Positions 1 to 11,714 are shown, counted from the stretch's first letter. The stretch: 64,000 nt of DNA from Urophycis tenuis (GCA_036785325.1 JAXIVH010000072.1:898501-962500), one strand, 5' to 3'. Notes: generated from the sequence alone by a model not told the origin. Numbers and translations: made by a program.

Positions 1-1197
1 CCTTCTATTCTAAACCGCAGGCTTCCTCATGGCATTTGTGAGCATTTAATCTCGCGTGACTTTTTATCTGTTACAAGAAATGGTGTGACAATCCATGCTA
101 TGTGTTAAAATAATACAATATGCTTTTTTTTTCCAGGGTGGGGTGGTGGATAGTGAGAAATTGCCAAACCGTGGGATACGTTGTTTGTTCATTGCAGTAA
201 GAACAGGTTGAGTGCAGCTGTACACAAATTCAAACCTCATCAATCAATGTGTTAATCAGGTCTATTCCAAGTAATATAATATTCAACTGTGCATATTGTT
301 TTCTGCTTTTCACTAAACATCAGCAAACACACTAACACCACACTCTCAATGTACTGCATCATCACACTAAAAACACACTGTTACACAATCAAACACATCA
401 CACCGACAGCACACGATGAAACCACACACACAGCTCATAAGACTCTTACACAAAGGAATACTGCAAAACCTCACACCCGAGGAGACCCATCCAATCCAAA
501 CTGACACTGGCAGGTTAGCAGCCCTGCTAGCTAAACTTGACATAGGGGCCTGTGAACCGCCAAGCACTCCCACACAGACAATCAGAAAGGCCCACGTCTG
601 CAAGGCACACACAGAGCAGGCCTTTGTAGTCCATATGCACCCGTCTACAGACCACTACTCATAGTCAGCAAGCACAGAGTTTGTACTGATTCTTATGACG
701 GAACAAAAGCTAGCAATCAAGCAAGAACAATCTGATCAGAGGACAGGTGTGTCTCCGGATGAAGAAACCTTACTTCAGACAGCTGTGGTCAGTCCAAACT
801 ATCTCCACCATCTCCTTCATGGTTTGTGAGGCTGAGAGTCCATGTGGAGCTCCTCTACCCTCTCCCTCACACGGTTTAATGATAAAACTCAATTTATCTT
901 CCCTCACCCTTCTCATCAACACATCAGATAACGTATGTCTACTTCCTGTCACATTGAGACCCCCCCCCCCCCACACACAACACTATCTGGTATTCCACAT
1001 AGACCTTTAAAAACATTAGGAAAAACATTAGGTACAGTGAATTAGATTGTTTTGACGATAGTTACTCAGTCGGCAAGACATTAATAAGAAGGGTAGATAA
1101 TGTTTAAGCCAGGGTGTCCTCAGCTGAAAGGGTTGACAGGGAACCACACAAGCCATAATAAAGTCAAAATATTTGGGTCATGTCCGCGCTTTCTTAC
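1..1197. other. no gene recognised
   Basis: Non-coding-looking sequence. It contains a T run near 124-133 and a C run near 961-972. Short open frames on both strands have no recognisable family signature. Minus strand about 770-976 has a weakly protein-like frame but no convincing acceptor site. Confidence 0.6.
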
Positions 1198-1327
1198 CAG
1201 AGTCCGAGTCCTTCTGGTCTCCATTGGTTCCAACGGTGAATGGGAGCCTCCTCTTTGGGGCTTTTTCTTTCACCCCATCACCACGGTCCACCTTGGGTGT
1301 CTTGATTGACAATGTCTTTTCTTTATC
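1198..1327 (-). CDS. candidate internal exon of an unidentified protein
   Basis: Read on the minus strand, this 130-bp stretch is open throughout and encodes 43 codons plus one base. It is lysine-rich and charged, including the segment KEKAPKRRLPFTVGTNG and ending QKDSDSG. On its 5' side a pyrimidine-rich tract leads to a TGTAG acceptor. On its 3' side the sequence is CTG followed by GTAAGAA, a strong donor. An exon starting in phase 0 and ending in phase 1 fits. The composition suggests a disordered, possibly nuclear protein with a basic KRR patch, but this is inference and I do not recognise the family. No flanking exon of the same gene was found, so the rest would lie beyond the window or in exons too short to recognise. 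It could also be a chance open stretch. Confidence 0.42.
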
Positions 1328-2569
1328 CTACAGTACAGGAGAACAAGCATTAAATAAACCTAGATCAAGACGGCAACAACAATTACTCAAAACTGAGTTC
1401 TTCTGGGAAAAGAGTGGGGCAACCAAAAGCATGCTGGGAGAAAAGGGTTAAGATAGCTTACATATTAGTTTTTTCTTTACATCTTTAAAAGCATGTGAAA
1501 CCTTTCCATGGAATTTCCAGCTGGATTCTGGTGACTGAATACGGGGAAACTTGAGCTAGGTCATTTTGCTAGCCTAGCTAGCTCCATGCTATAGTAACGG
1601 CCTGTCAGGATATTTCCATTTTCTTCTTCTGATTCTTTGACTGGCAGCACAGCTCAACTCAAAGAGCTTGTTGAGTGGTCGTTTTGTTATTTGTATGAAA
1701 CCTCAGGGCAACATTTTCATAAAGTCACACATACGAACATGGAAAACTTATTTCTGCCACTCGGGGTCTCTCAATCAAAACATAACAAAATATGTAGTTT
1801 GGTGAAGTTGGGAAGTAGCGTCGTAGTTATGGTCTTCACCACCAGTGTTGCTGAAAATATGTAAGGTACTTGCTAACTTACCATTAGATGAGTCAACTAC
1901 CCATACAGCTGTAGCTAACATTATGTAGCAAATTCACTTATGGGGTAGCCAAGTGCTGTTACAGTGGTCATAGCACTCATAGCACTCAAGTCATAGCAGT
2001 ACATCTAGTAGTAGCACTGCAGTCAAAGTACCACATCTTTGTAAGATAAATCAATATTGAAATATATAATTAAATTGGGATTACCGGGATCTACTGCCTG
2101 TCGACCAGGCGACCACCCACAATGCCTTGCAAATTCCATTTTTTGTTGTGTTTGTCGACTCTTTCCCATGTTTCCCAGGATGTAAGGGGATAAACTGAAG
2201 GATGCCACTGACAGGCGATCAAATGAAATGTATTGTTACCTTGAATAAAACTTAAGATTTCTCTTGGATTGAATGTTGTTGGAAACATTTGGGATAATGA
2301 TCTCTGAAACCTCCTTGCTACTTTTTTTTTTTTTTTTAAATCAAGCTCAAGCTTCAAGTCAACCCCTTCACTCAGGGGTGTATATAATGTACTAATATTT
2401 CTTCCAACCTATCCTAAGCAATCTAGAAGCTAACAAGAACTAAGCAGACAGCAGCAAACCGAAATTTGTCAAATCCACAGTAAAAGTCAAACAAACAAAA
2501 GTCCTTTCCTGACCCACTTCCAGTATGTTGACCCATTAGGTCAACGTACAGCTTTAATAATGGTATGTT
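1328..2569. other. no gene recognised
   Basis: AT-rich unique-looking sequence with a T run near 2323-2337. No coding, RNA or transposon signature was recognised. Confidence 0.55.
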
Positions 2570-2845
2570 TACCCTCATGCTCTTATTCCCTACCTTCATG
2601 CTCTTATTTGTTGTATGGCTTGGCACTTTAATCACTCTTTGTAATTTGGCACTTAGTCAGAGATGTTGTATACTAGCAATGGTTAACCTAGCAATTGAAA
2701 TGCTTGAAACTTGTTCTGGTGACTTTCTTACTGTATTAGTAGCAATGAAATGTTTCACCTTCTTATGACAAATGAACTCTTTGTAAGTGGCTTTGGATAA
2801 AAGTGTCTGCTAAATGCCCTAAATGTAAATGTAAATGTTTTCATA
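2570..2845 (+). mobile_element. L2-like LINE 3' end, heavily 5'-truncated
   Basis: The stretch ends with GGCTTTGGATAAAAGTGTC, then CTGCTAAATG and a short AAATGT repeat. This is the characteristic 3' tail of L2-clade LINEs and their partner SINEs in teleosts. Upstream it shares its 3' UTR with the minus-strand element at 18180-18365 of this window: the AAGTGCC/GGCACTT block, 'ctagcaatggttaac' and 'gaaacttgttctggtgac'. Only the untranslated 3' end survives, which is the usual outcome of incomplete target-primed reverse transcription. Confidence 0.8.
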
Positions 2846-3517
2846 ACAATCCAACAATAAACAAAATAACAAATCAACTTGAGCATCACCAGTATGTCCA
2901 CCCAGTGTTATTTCAGAGTGTCCAATGCATAGACTGAACATGGACCTGTTTTATATATCATACATAAAACAGGCCTTGATGGTGGTGCAGCCAGCACTGC
3001 TGCACGCGTGAGAAAAGCAATACTGTCAGGTTTCTCCAAGGCTGCAGGGAAGATGTGGAATACATGCAGATATAAGAACGCAGATACCATGGGATGCTGC
3101 TACTCCCTATACATCTGCCTCTTCAATGTGTAAAAATACTCCTTCCCGGCCTCATTGTCTATTATATGTGGCCAGCTGTATAAGCCCCTCCCCCTGCCAC
3201 ACCCCAGACACAGGACTATGATGTCATTCTACACTAGTAAGACCGTGTCAGCTACACACACACAGTCTCTCACTCACTTCACCCTTTTCTCCCACTCTTT
3301 GAAGTACAGATTTTAAATAGACACAATTGCTACATTACCGCCACAAGCAGTGACTTTTTATACTCCACAGTAAACCATTTCATATCGGACCAGTAAAATT
3401 GTATTTGTTAGGATTATCTTTTCTATTACGATGTGACTCAGTAGAAATTAATTGGGTTTATTTTTGGAGCTCTGAATTAGAAATGAAGTTTTGAGATAAA
3501 TGAAAAGAGACTATGAG

Positions 3518-3557
<40 letters not shown>

Positions 3558-4493
3558 GATGCAATCCTGTGCACAGGGTTGTACATCCACCTCTACACCT
3601 TGTTTCTGTTCCCAGCAGAGTAGCTGTTAGTCCATATTCTAGTTGTTATACAGGTCCTTAGCCCGGCTGCTTGCCAAGTCCTTTGTCTGGCAGTTATGCA
3701 TTTCCTTAGCCTAGCTGTTACCCAAGTCCTCAGCCTAGTTGTTGGCCAATTCCTTTAGCTAGCTGTTAGCCAAGGAATTAGACCTTGCATAGCATTGTCT
3801 GTGAATTGCTGGCCTGAGGTTAAGCCTAGCAGCATAGCATCAAAAAGCACTTCTGTCATAATCTGAGCACACATACAGATGAATTTTCAGATTGCTCATG
3901 TCAACAGCAATTAGGAGGTACATCAAATACATCTGCAATAATCTGCTATATAATGGAAAACCAGGATATATTGAAAGCTATATGCACACAAACCCGTATA
4001 TTATCAAGAGAAACTATATTTTTATATCCATTAACCATCTAGGCTATTTACATCAAAGCACATGAAGTGCACATGTGTGTATATGCAGTCGTAATTTACT
4101 CACAATGCATGAGTACATGGAACAGGTAAAACAACAACAGACAGACGATCAATACAAAGGCCTTCTGGTGAACCAGCACCAGAAGGCCAGAAACCATTAG
4201 CTGTGACGCTAATGTACACATCCACATACCAGCAGCGAGGTGGAAAGGGTTTCAATGTCAGCCTGATGGCATACATAATGCTGGTAGAGTTTGAGTGGGT
4301 TCACTACATAAAGAGTATAGAGTACATAGTGATGAAGACGAGGCTACAGCACTAGCTTTCAGCATTACAGACAGACAGATGAAGAAAGGATCAACACAGC
4401 CAAACTTGCCGCTTTATATAGAGCATTGTGTGTGTGTCTGTGTGTGTGTAGATGTGAATGTTCACATCACAATGTGTGAACACGGATGTGCAC
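2846..4493. other. no gene recognised; contains one TC microsatellite
   Basis: No coding or RNA feature was seen. Around 3650-3790 the sequence repeats loosely related phrases of the type 'cctagctgttanccaagtcctt' (about 25-30 bp period, very degenerate), which looks like an old, decayed tandem repeat. Confidence 0.5.
3521..3557. repeat. (TC)n microsatellite
   Basis: A TC run with one interruption near its 3' end. Confidence 0.95.
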
Positions 4494-5146
4494 TAGGGTT
4501 GGGTACCCAATTCTGTACTCTAATGATACCGACAAAATTGTCAGTACTACCGAGTACCTATCCAAGTTAAACACCTGGTCAAACACAACATATATCTAAA
4601 ACAATAATAATAATAATATAATAATCTGTGGGAGATGAAACTAAGGAATTGACAACTTCAACTACATTTTCAGGTAAAATAATGAGCTAGTTGGATAAGT
4701 TGTTGTCATAGATAACTGGCCAATTTGGTGGTTGATGTTAGCTTAGCATTACGGGGTATTTTCAAAACCGTATAACTTTGCTAGGCGTAATACATTTTTT
4801 AAAATTAAAAAAATATTGTTGTAGTTTCAATTATCGACAGGGATTAGCTTGTCAGTCATGTTGTTTACACTCTTGATTTCATTGACCAGTCAGCCATCCC
4901 CGCCCTCACCCTGCCCTTGTGTGCAGGCTGAGCCCCAGAGGTTACATCCTTCACCCTGGCACAGTTGTTACCCTGCCGGTAACTCTCCACCACCACTACT
5001 AGATTTTGGGAAGGATATCACGTGTGCTTCCTTCGAGGTGATGGGCTTGGGGTTGTAGGGAGGGGTTTCATTTTGTGTGGTGTGTAAATTGTTCAACATG
5101 AATAACAATGTTGAAATTTAGAGTGTGTGTGCGGTACTCAACACTA
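4494..5146. mobile_element. possible non-autonomous hAT-like element
   Basis: The left end reads TAGGGTTGGGTACCC. The right end, read in reverse complement, is TAGTGTTGAGTACCG. These are diverged inverted copies of a terminus common among fish hAT elements. The interior has ATA-rich low complexity near 4600-4625 and no transposase coding. No clean 8-bp target duplication flanks the ends: ATGTGCAC on the left and the best shifted match ATGTACAT on the right. The boundaries are therefore tentative. Confidence 0.45.
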
Positions 5147-5841
5147 GTATGTACATGTATGGGTGTCACCATAAGTGTGGGTACATTTGGGGGGGTGTAT
5201 GTGTATTACCTTTTTCCCAGGCTGTTTTTCCACCATGTCGGTGTTGAGTGGGAAGGGATCATGTGGCGGCGGTTTTGAACCCCCAGCTTTGGGCATCGTT
5301 CAGCTCTCCCCGCGCCAAACTTCATTCACGCAGCCATGGCATCGTCATCAACCGTCTGCAGCAGACACAGACAGCCAGAGAGTTAGCAGATGGTCACTCA
5401 CAACGTTTTTTGATAAAACACACATCCCAGCATAATGCAGCCTTTAACAAGTGGTGGCACGCTAGCTAGCTAGCTAGTCAGTGTCATTTGTGGGTTAGGC
5501 AGGGGAGGGGTTTGTAGTCAGAAGACAACCAGTATGCAAAGGGGTTCAGGGTAAACACAAAGATGGGCTATGTGTCTTATTCACCTAGAGGCCAAATTGG
5601 TTCTAAACCTGAGCTGACTGAGGTAATTAACTACAGAATTCCACATTTAGTTCCTCCAGCCAGCTAGCGTGTAGAGCCAAGATGGCTGTGAGGTGAAAAG
5701 TGAAAAGCAGTCACCAAATCATAGCACACATACGATATATAGCAATCATAACATTGAATTTTTTTGCAGGCGTTGAAGGCGGTACAGTAGTTAACATTGA
5801 GACAGCTTGTTGGGCCAGATTGTAAAAGGAGAATATTTCAG
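5147..5841. other. no gene recognised
   Basis: Contains a short (GCTA)n run at 5461-5477. No gene, RNA or transposon end was recognised. Confidence 0.5.
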
Positions 5842-6030
5842 TGAAAGGTTCTGTCTTGGATGTCTTGTTATTCCAATGCATTAGGTGGTGCTTTACGGCA
5901 CCAGGTGGCTACTGGCTAGTAAGGCAGTTGAAATGAGTTGAAAGGTATACAAATGTCTCCATCTGCGTTCTTGTGTCACTCAGTTAATTACTAGTGTATC
6001 ATTATATTATCTTATATGTCAAACATAATA
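5842..6030 (+). repeat. 5' LTR of the gypsy element
   Basis: Shares several blocks in order with 9391-9603: 'cttgttattccaatgcatta', 'ggcacc', 'ttcttgt', 'cactcagttaattac', 'aagtgtat'-like and 'caaacataata'. The two copies differ by substitutions and an indel of about 25 bp, so insertion is old. Confidence 0.82.
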
Positions 6031-6220
6031 TAAATTGGTGACAACTGTACAACATGAAAAAAGGCACATGTCTAGCTCATCAAATTCAAGTTCAGAGTTA
6101 CAGCTAGGAGAGTTAGCAGGAAAGCCAGCATGGTAAGCACAACCAGTGTTACTTAGCATTGTGGGTACAAGAGTGTATGGACTGCTGCAGAGTTTAATTA
6201 CACAAGCATAGCCCAGAGCA

Positions 6221-6710
6221 ATGCATTTTCAGCACATTGTGGCTAAACTGAGGGCCCATTTCTCTCAAAAACCAATCATAGCGGAGAGATTTTACTTTCA
6301 TAAACAGAACCAGAAAGAAGGGAGACAGTTAGGCACATTACGTACACAGCATTCAAGAGACAACATTGTGATTTCAGGGCATATCTGGACGATGAACTTT
6401 GGAACAAATTGGTTTGTGGAATAAAGAGTGAAGCTACCCAGAAACAGTTATTGACCAGGCAGCTCTCACCTTTTACAAAGCAGTGGCAATAGCCGTATCA
6501 GTGGACAGTAGCAAGAGAAGCCAAGAGAACTGAGCTGAGTGGCTCCACCAAGCTAAAAAATAGTATAGTTGCCCCCTCCCAGAACGAGATGTAATGTAAG
6601 AGATGTGGAAAAGAAAATCATACAAATGGATGAATGCTAGTAAAAAGGCTAAGATTGCCATAACTGTGGAAGAAAGGCCACATAGGGTGAATGTGTTAAT
6701 GCAAAATCAT
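6221..6710 (+). pseudogene. gag remnant with two zinc-knuckle traces
   Basis: The open stretch 6221-6424 gives a capsid-like segment typical of vertebrate gypsy gag (IVAKLRAHFSQKPIIAERF, then FHKQNQKEG). Capsid-like similarity continues through stops to about 6530. At 6595-6624 the frame reads CKRCGKENHT, the first half of a CCHC knuckle. Near 6656-6695 the sequence encodes CHNCG and, after a one-base shift, KKGHIG, a second knuckle. Such knuckles bind RNA during packaging. The open frame is only 67 codons and no functional gag can be produced. Confidence 0.82.
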
Positions 6711-6872
6711 GTAAACTACTGGCTATGTCTACACAGAAAGGACCAAGTCCTTCCTAATACTAACAACACAAGAGTCCAAACCACACATCCCAACTGAAAA
6801 CCCTGAATGCTGTACTTGGCAGACTGGGGGACTGCGTGCGCAGCAAGGAAAGCGTAATTTCTTCAGGAAGTT

Positions 6873-7470
6873 ACTGGAATCCTTGTGGCACACCATCAAT
6901 GCTGCAGCGCTTCACAAGTCACCAGAGAACATCAGAGCCATCGTTGATGCCTCAGCACCCGCAACGTGAGACAATTACGTTTTTTTCTCAGAATTATGAA
7001 CCATTACGGACGGTTAATTCCAAACCTATCCTCCATCTTGAATTGGACTACTGCCTGTGAGTCAGCATTCTAGTAGGCAAAGCAGACACTTTTTTTTCAA
7101 ATAAGGTATTGACTTAGTATGACCCAAAGCAAGTTATCTAGCTCACCTGCGACGCATCACCCTATGGGGTGAGTGCAGTCATTTCTCAGATCCTGCCCAG
7201 CAGCGAGGAAAAACCCATCACCTTTGCGTTTAGAAATCCCAGCAAGGCAGAGCAGAATTATAGCCAGAACCCTGGGTATGGTATGGAAGTATGGAAGTTC
7301 CACTAGTACCTCTATGGTAGGAAATTAACATGGTCATTGTCCCCTGCCTACCACCTTGAGTCCTAAAAAGAGTGTTTCTTCAATGGCAGCAGCCAGAATG
7401 CAGTGATGGGCGTTCATCTTGTCAGCCCATAATTACACCAAGAAAGCAGAGTTCCATGCTAATGCAGATG
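6873..7470 (+). pseudogene. pol remnant: reverse transcriptase tail and RNase H
   Basis: About 6873-7060 encodes the connection segment after the RT palm (a HKSPENIRAIVDASAP-like stretch). From about 7145 the frame reads TCDASPYGVSAVIS, the RNase H start with its first catalytic Asp, followed by EKPITFAFRNPSKAEQNYSQ. From about 7398 it reads WAFILSAHNYT, then HANADGLS after a short gap, which corresponds to the end of RNase H. Stops and frameshifts interrupt it throughout. The RT palm with the catalytic YxDD is absent, so a large part of pol was deleted between gag and this segment. Confidence 0.88.
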
Positions 7471-7639
7471 GACTTTCATGACAAAGTGAAATACATAAAC
7501 AAAGTCGACATTGCAGATTCATTTTACACCCACCAGATGGAAACACTCCCTGACAGGGAGAAGCGAGGAGAAACGATGAGACATGTCTGACCCCACAATC
7601 TCTACTGGTAACAACATGGTAACAACTAGATTGATAAAA

Positions 7640-8960
7640 TCACCAGAAGTGAGCCATTGCTAAGCCACTCACCGTCCATCAAGGATGTCTGATGTGGGGC
7701 ATTGGGCGATTGTACCACTGAAGCTCTGCCCCATGGGTTGGCTGAGGAACACGTCGCACACCCAGTGTGCAAAGAATAAAGAGTTTAGCTTGCAGTTATG
7801 TATGGTGGCCTGGCATTGACACTCAGATTGAGCTTCAGTCACAGTCCTGCCAGTGAGTACTGAAAGCTCCATGCCTTTCCACCCCTGGATATGGGCCATT
7901 AGCCCATGGAAAATGATTGACATTGACTTTGCTCTGGCTCGTTTGAAGGTGATGTTCATGGTGGATGTAGATGCTCCTAAGTGGCCAGTGGTTTACATCA
8001 TGGACAGTACAACCTCTAGCAAGACTATCCAAGTAATGAGGGGCCTTTTCAGTCACCATGACATTCTGCATTCTTGTTAGTGAGAATGGTGCTCAGTTCT
8101 GTTCAGAAGAGTTGGAGGAGCTATGTTTCGGAGATCAAACGGAGTGAAGCACATTCAGTCAGCGCCCTTCCATCCCTCCACTATTGAGCTTGTTGAACGT
8201 TTTGTTCAGACAGAAAGCACTCTGAAGGCATCAAGAGGGAGCACCAAAGTTGCAGTGACTGGACACATTTCTGTTGACATACTGGAACACCCCTCACGCC
8301 ACTACCAAGGAGTCACCGGCTATGCGTTTCTCAAACGCAAGCTATGCTCTCTTCTGGACACCATCAATGTAGCTAGTGCGGTAAGACACACACGAGAGCC
8401 TTAGCAGCTACGCTCTCTTCTGAACACCATCAATGTAGCTAGTGCGGTAAGACACACACGAGAGCCTTAGCAGCTACGCTCTCTTCTGAACACCATCAAT
8501 GTAGCTAGTGCGGTAAGACACACACGAGAGCCTTAGCAGCTACGCTCTCTTCTGGACACCATCAGTGTAGCTAGTGCGGTAAGACACACACGAGAGCCTT
8601 AGCAGCTACGCTCTCTTCTGGACACCATCAGTGTAGCTAGTGCGGTAAGACACACACGAGAGCCTTAGCAGCTACGCTCTCTTCTGGACACCATCAGTGT
8701 AGCTAGTGCGGTAAGACAGACACGAGAGCCTTAGCAGCTACGCTCTCTTCTGAACACCATCAGTGTAGCTAGTGCGGTAAGACACACACGAGAGCCTTAG
8801 CAGCTACGCCGCCAGGTGCAGTCCAAGCCCAGACTGTGGGTGAGACTCTCCTTGTTCGCAATTACGGTGAGGAAGAGAAGACGCCTGAAGTTGTGATGTC
8901 TCAAACAGGACCAGTTCCTACACTCTGCGTGTAGTAGAAGTGTGAAGACGCCAAACAAAA
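7640..8960 (+). pseudogene. pol remnant: integrase, interrupted by a tandem array
   Basis: The core starts near 7898 (PWKMIDIDFA), continues with VMFMVDVDAPKWPVVY and STTSSKTIQVMRGLFS, and after stops reads NGVKHIQSAPFHPST and LVERFVQT, the third catalytic Glu region. Where the second catalytic Asp is expected, within a usual S-D-N-G motif, the sequence at about 8080-8091 encodes SENG, so that residue is replaced. After the 66-bp array (8347-8808) the C-terminal part resumes with SKPRLWV and, near 8908, QTGPVSYT-like sequence typical of the integrase C-terminal domain. Multiple stops make it non-functional. Confidence 0.88.
8347..8808 (+). repeat. 66-bp tandem array (7 exact-length copies) inside integrase
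   Basis: Seven units of exactly 66 bp with no indels. Two diagnostic positions vary by block: unit 1 G/A, units 2-3 A/A, units 4-6 G/G, unit 7 A/G. Unit 6 has a private C-to-G change. The unit is continuous with the integrase remnant on both sides, so the array expanded from element sequence. The length is a multiple of three, but each unit carries an in-frame stop in the integrase frame. Confidence 0.97.
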
Positions 8961-9390
8961 TCTGATATTTACATGTAAGACACATCTAGACCAGGAGGCA
9001 CAATTGTACACTTCACACTACCCTGACATACGTGCTACCCCCCTGCATATCCCACTCCAGGCCAGAGTAGTCTTCAACCCGAACAGGAGGAAACTGAAGA
9101 TATTGTGATCGTGCATGTTCAGCACATCACCAAAATAGAGTTCCCACATGTTCCAATATCAGAGACTAAGCGATATCCTTCAAGGATCCCTAAAGCACCT
9201 GTAAAGCACCTGTCCATTATTAGAGACTTTCAAACAATAACACCAGTTGCCTTCAAAGAGATTGTTCTTTAGTTTAAAGATTAACCAGTTCAAATTAGCA
9301 TGGCAATGTTATTGTTGATTTCACTTCCTACGGTATTGCTGAAGAGACCTTAGTTATGTTAACAACCTTATCATGATGGGAGGACATCAG

Positions 9391-9603
9391 TGTGCGCAGT
9401 TCAGTGTCAATTGGATGCCTTGTTATTCCAATGCATTAGGTTTGCGCTCTTTGGCACCGGAAAAGTGTAGTCGATCCACTGTTCTAAAGTTAAGTACAAA
9501 AAGTAGTAAAGCAGAGTTAAAATGGATACCAACACCTATACCTGCATTCTTGTTCACTCAGTTAATTACAAGTGTATAATTATATTATAAAACAAACATA
9601 ATA
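9391..9603 (+). repeat. 3' LTR of the gypsy element
   Basis: Homologous to 5842-6030 (see that entry), preceded by a purine-rich tract at about 9375-9384. It contains about 25 bp more sequence than the 5' copy in its middle. Confidence 0.8.
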
Positions 9604-10769
9604 GGTTCCAGTAGGACATGTTTGATTACACCACTTTCAGGAGAACCGGTTGTGTCATTGGGGAGGCTATTTAGGGTGTGTGTGGAGGGGGGGGGGAGGT
9701 CGGGGGGCAGTGTTCTATGTAAACACTGCCGGAAACACAACATTGGTACACAAACACACATAAAAACATACACCAATAATCTATGGCATCTTGAACAAAT
9801 TCTGTGCACTATTATGGGGCTTTTCATCATCAACTCTGACAAAACAAACAAAACAAGAGACCCCATGCAGAGAGACAGCAGTCTCTCTCCTCCGTCAGCT
9901 TTTAGATCTGATTACAGTGTGTGGGTGTGAGTGTGTGTGTGTCCACACACAGAGTGGGGAGAGGGCAACAATGAATGAGTGTATAGCATAAAGAGAGGCA
10001 ACGTGTGTGTAAGGCTGTATTAGATGAAGTTCTGTCCTGATTCAACACTAGACTGCTTCAGAGGCCCGCAACCCCCAGACGGCCTCTAGTCTCCCATTGC
10101 AACAATACCTTGAGGATATAACACTAAACCCTGTTCCCGGAGGCTTGTGCTCCTGTGCCATACATACCATACCATGAAATGTGTTGCATCATCTGCAGGT
10201 GAGAACCACGAGGGGTGTGGAGAGTAGTTACTGCCAACAAGCTGAATAAAGCTTCAGACGGCCAGCTTACGACAGAGGAGGCCATAAATAAACACACACA
10301 CATTTCCATACATCATATTGTCTGGAAAACTCCACTCTAGATTGAAAAACAACAGGACCTGGCTGAGACCCAGACCTAAACCAGGACCCAGGCTTATACG
10401 ACTAAAGCAGCACCTTTAAGCTTATGCGACCAGAACCTTAGACTGACCCTTATACAGAGACAAAAACCAGGACCTACAACTTCTACCCAGACCTGAACCA
10501 GGACCCAACCCTTACACCTAGACCTAAACCAGGACCTACAACTTCTACCCAGATCAAAAGCAGGCACTCTGCCATAACCTGATCCATGGACTCAGGGTGG
10601 GGATTAGCAGCCGGACCAGCAGGCATGGCTGTAGGGGAGACAGCATGACGTCACCAGAGGCCTGCTAAGAGCCACAGAAGATGATTGTATGGTGCAGAGC
10701 CAGAGAACCAATCTCTTTCTATGAAGGACGTGAGCAGCCAGCTTGGCGCACAAGCACGCGCACACACGC

Positions 10770-10819
<50 letters not shown>

Positions 10820-11714
10820 GTTCTTTCCATTCATCACAGTGTATTCTAAACTCAGAGCCACTCCCTTCACTCTCAGGCCAGAATGCAGCACTCGTCCTTA
10901 CCCATAAATACAGTTTAGACAAGGGAATGCTGTGTCACTACCGATGCGTCTGCAGTATTATATGTGTACTTCTACTGCAAATGTATACAATGTTTTATTA
11001 TAACCTGATTCCTGCTATACCCTACACTGCCTTACCCTTAATCATTACAACCAAATTACTATTTATGTGTGATGATGACGATAAATATGTTATAATTTAC
11101 AAATAGTTTGACACAACACAGGCAAAACAAAAGCACATCACTGTACAGTGTAGAATATAGAAAATATTGGTGATATCAAAAGTATAATTAACTGTACAGT
11201 GCATAGCATATCGACATAATACAATGCAGCATGCTGACAGCATACCTGTGAAATCCTCCATAGATCACTGCATAGTGTAGCATAGTGTGTAGTTGGCAGA
11301 TGCATTAGGGGCAGATATCTGCTGCTGAGCAAAACTCTACTGTATCCTGGCAACCAGATCCTAGCATTCAGTTCAGTCCCTGACCTGAACCCATCCAATT
11401 CATTACAGGAACACACACCCACACCCATGCGTAAGCAGTGAGCACACAGACACAAACAGAGACGTAACTAGATTTAAGAAATCTAGCTAACAATTAGAGT
11501 ACAATGCAAGGACATCAGTTAGTGCAGAGTATGTATTGAACACAAGTAGGAGTATGTATGCCTAACCCAAAACAACAAAAGACAAATGCAGAGCTGCAAA
11601 CACTCTGTACCAGTGTACAAGAGGTGAGGGGTGAGTTGTGAGATTGACAAATGGAATAATCTTGGATCCGGTACACTTTACCTGCAGAGCTAAGCTATAG
11701 CTATGTTGCCAATA
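9604..11714. other. no gene recognised; microsatellites and a proline/CA-rich patch
   Basis: Holds a G-rich patch near 9686-9707, a GT/CA fold-back near 9930-9955, and between about 10350 and 10560 a loosely repeated 'ccagacctaaaccaggaccc' phrase (degenerate period of about 40-60 bp). No coding sequence was supported. Confidence 0.5.
10761..10817. repeat. (CA)n microsatellite
   Basis: CA run with CGCA interruptions at its left end. Confidence 0.95.

Larger units (their letters stand above)
5842..9603 (+). mobile_element. decayed Ty3/gypsy LTR retrotransposon
   Basis: Two related long terminal repeats flank recognisable gag, RT-tail, RNase H and integrase remnants in canonical gypsy order on the plus strand. 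At about 3.8 kb it is shorter than an intact element. The protease and the catalytic part of reverse transcriptase are missing between the gag zinc knuckles (about 6595-6700) and the end of RT (about 6870). Every reading frame is broken by stops and frameshifts, so the copy is dead. A purine-rich stretch (GATGGGAGGA) lies just before the 3' LTR and TTGGTGACAAC just after the 5' LTR, positions expected for the polypurine tract and primer-binding site. No clear target-site duplication was found, and the LTR outer edges are approximate. Confidence 0.9.

Noticed and set aside
770..976. Minus-strand frame (MRRVREDKLSFIIKPCE) as a coding exon
   Set aside because: Moderately protein-like, with a GTAAGG donor near 770, but no good acceptor, and the frame includes a low-complexity poly-C boundary. 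Evidence too weak to list.
8347..8808. Regular direct repeats considered as a CRISPR-like array
   Set aside because: The repeats are contiguous with no variable spacers, and the unit is integrase-derived. The genome is vertebrate.
5842..9603. An endogenous retrovirus with an envelope gene
   Set aside because: No envelope-like frame lies between the integrase end (about 8960) and the 3' LTR. Gag and integrase features are of the Ty3/gypsy type.
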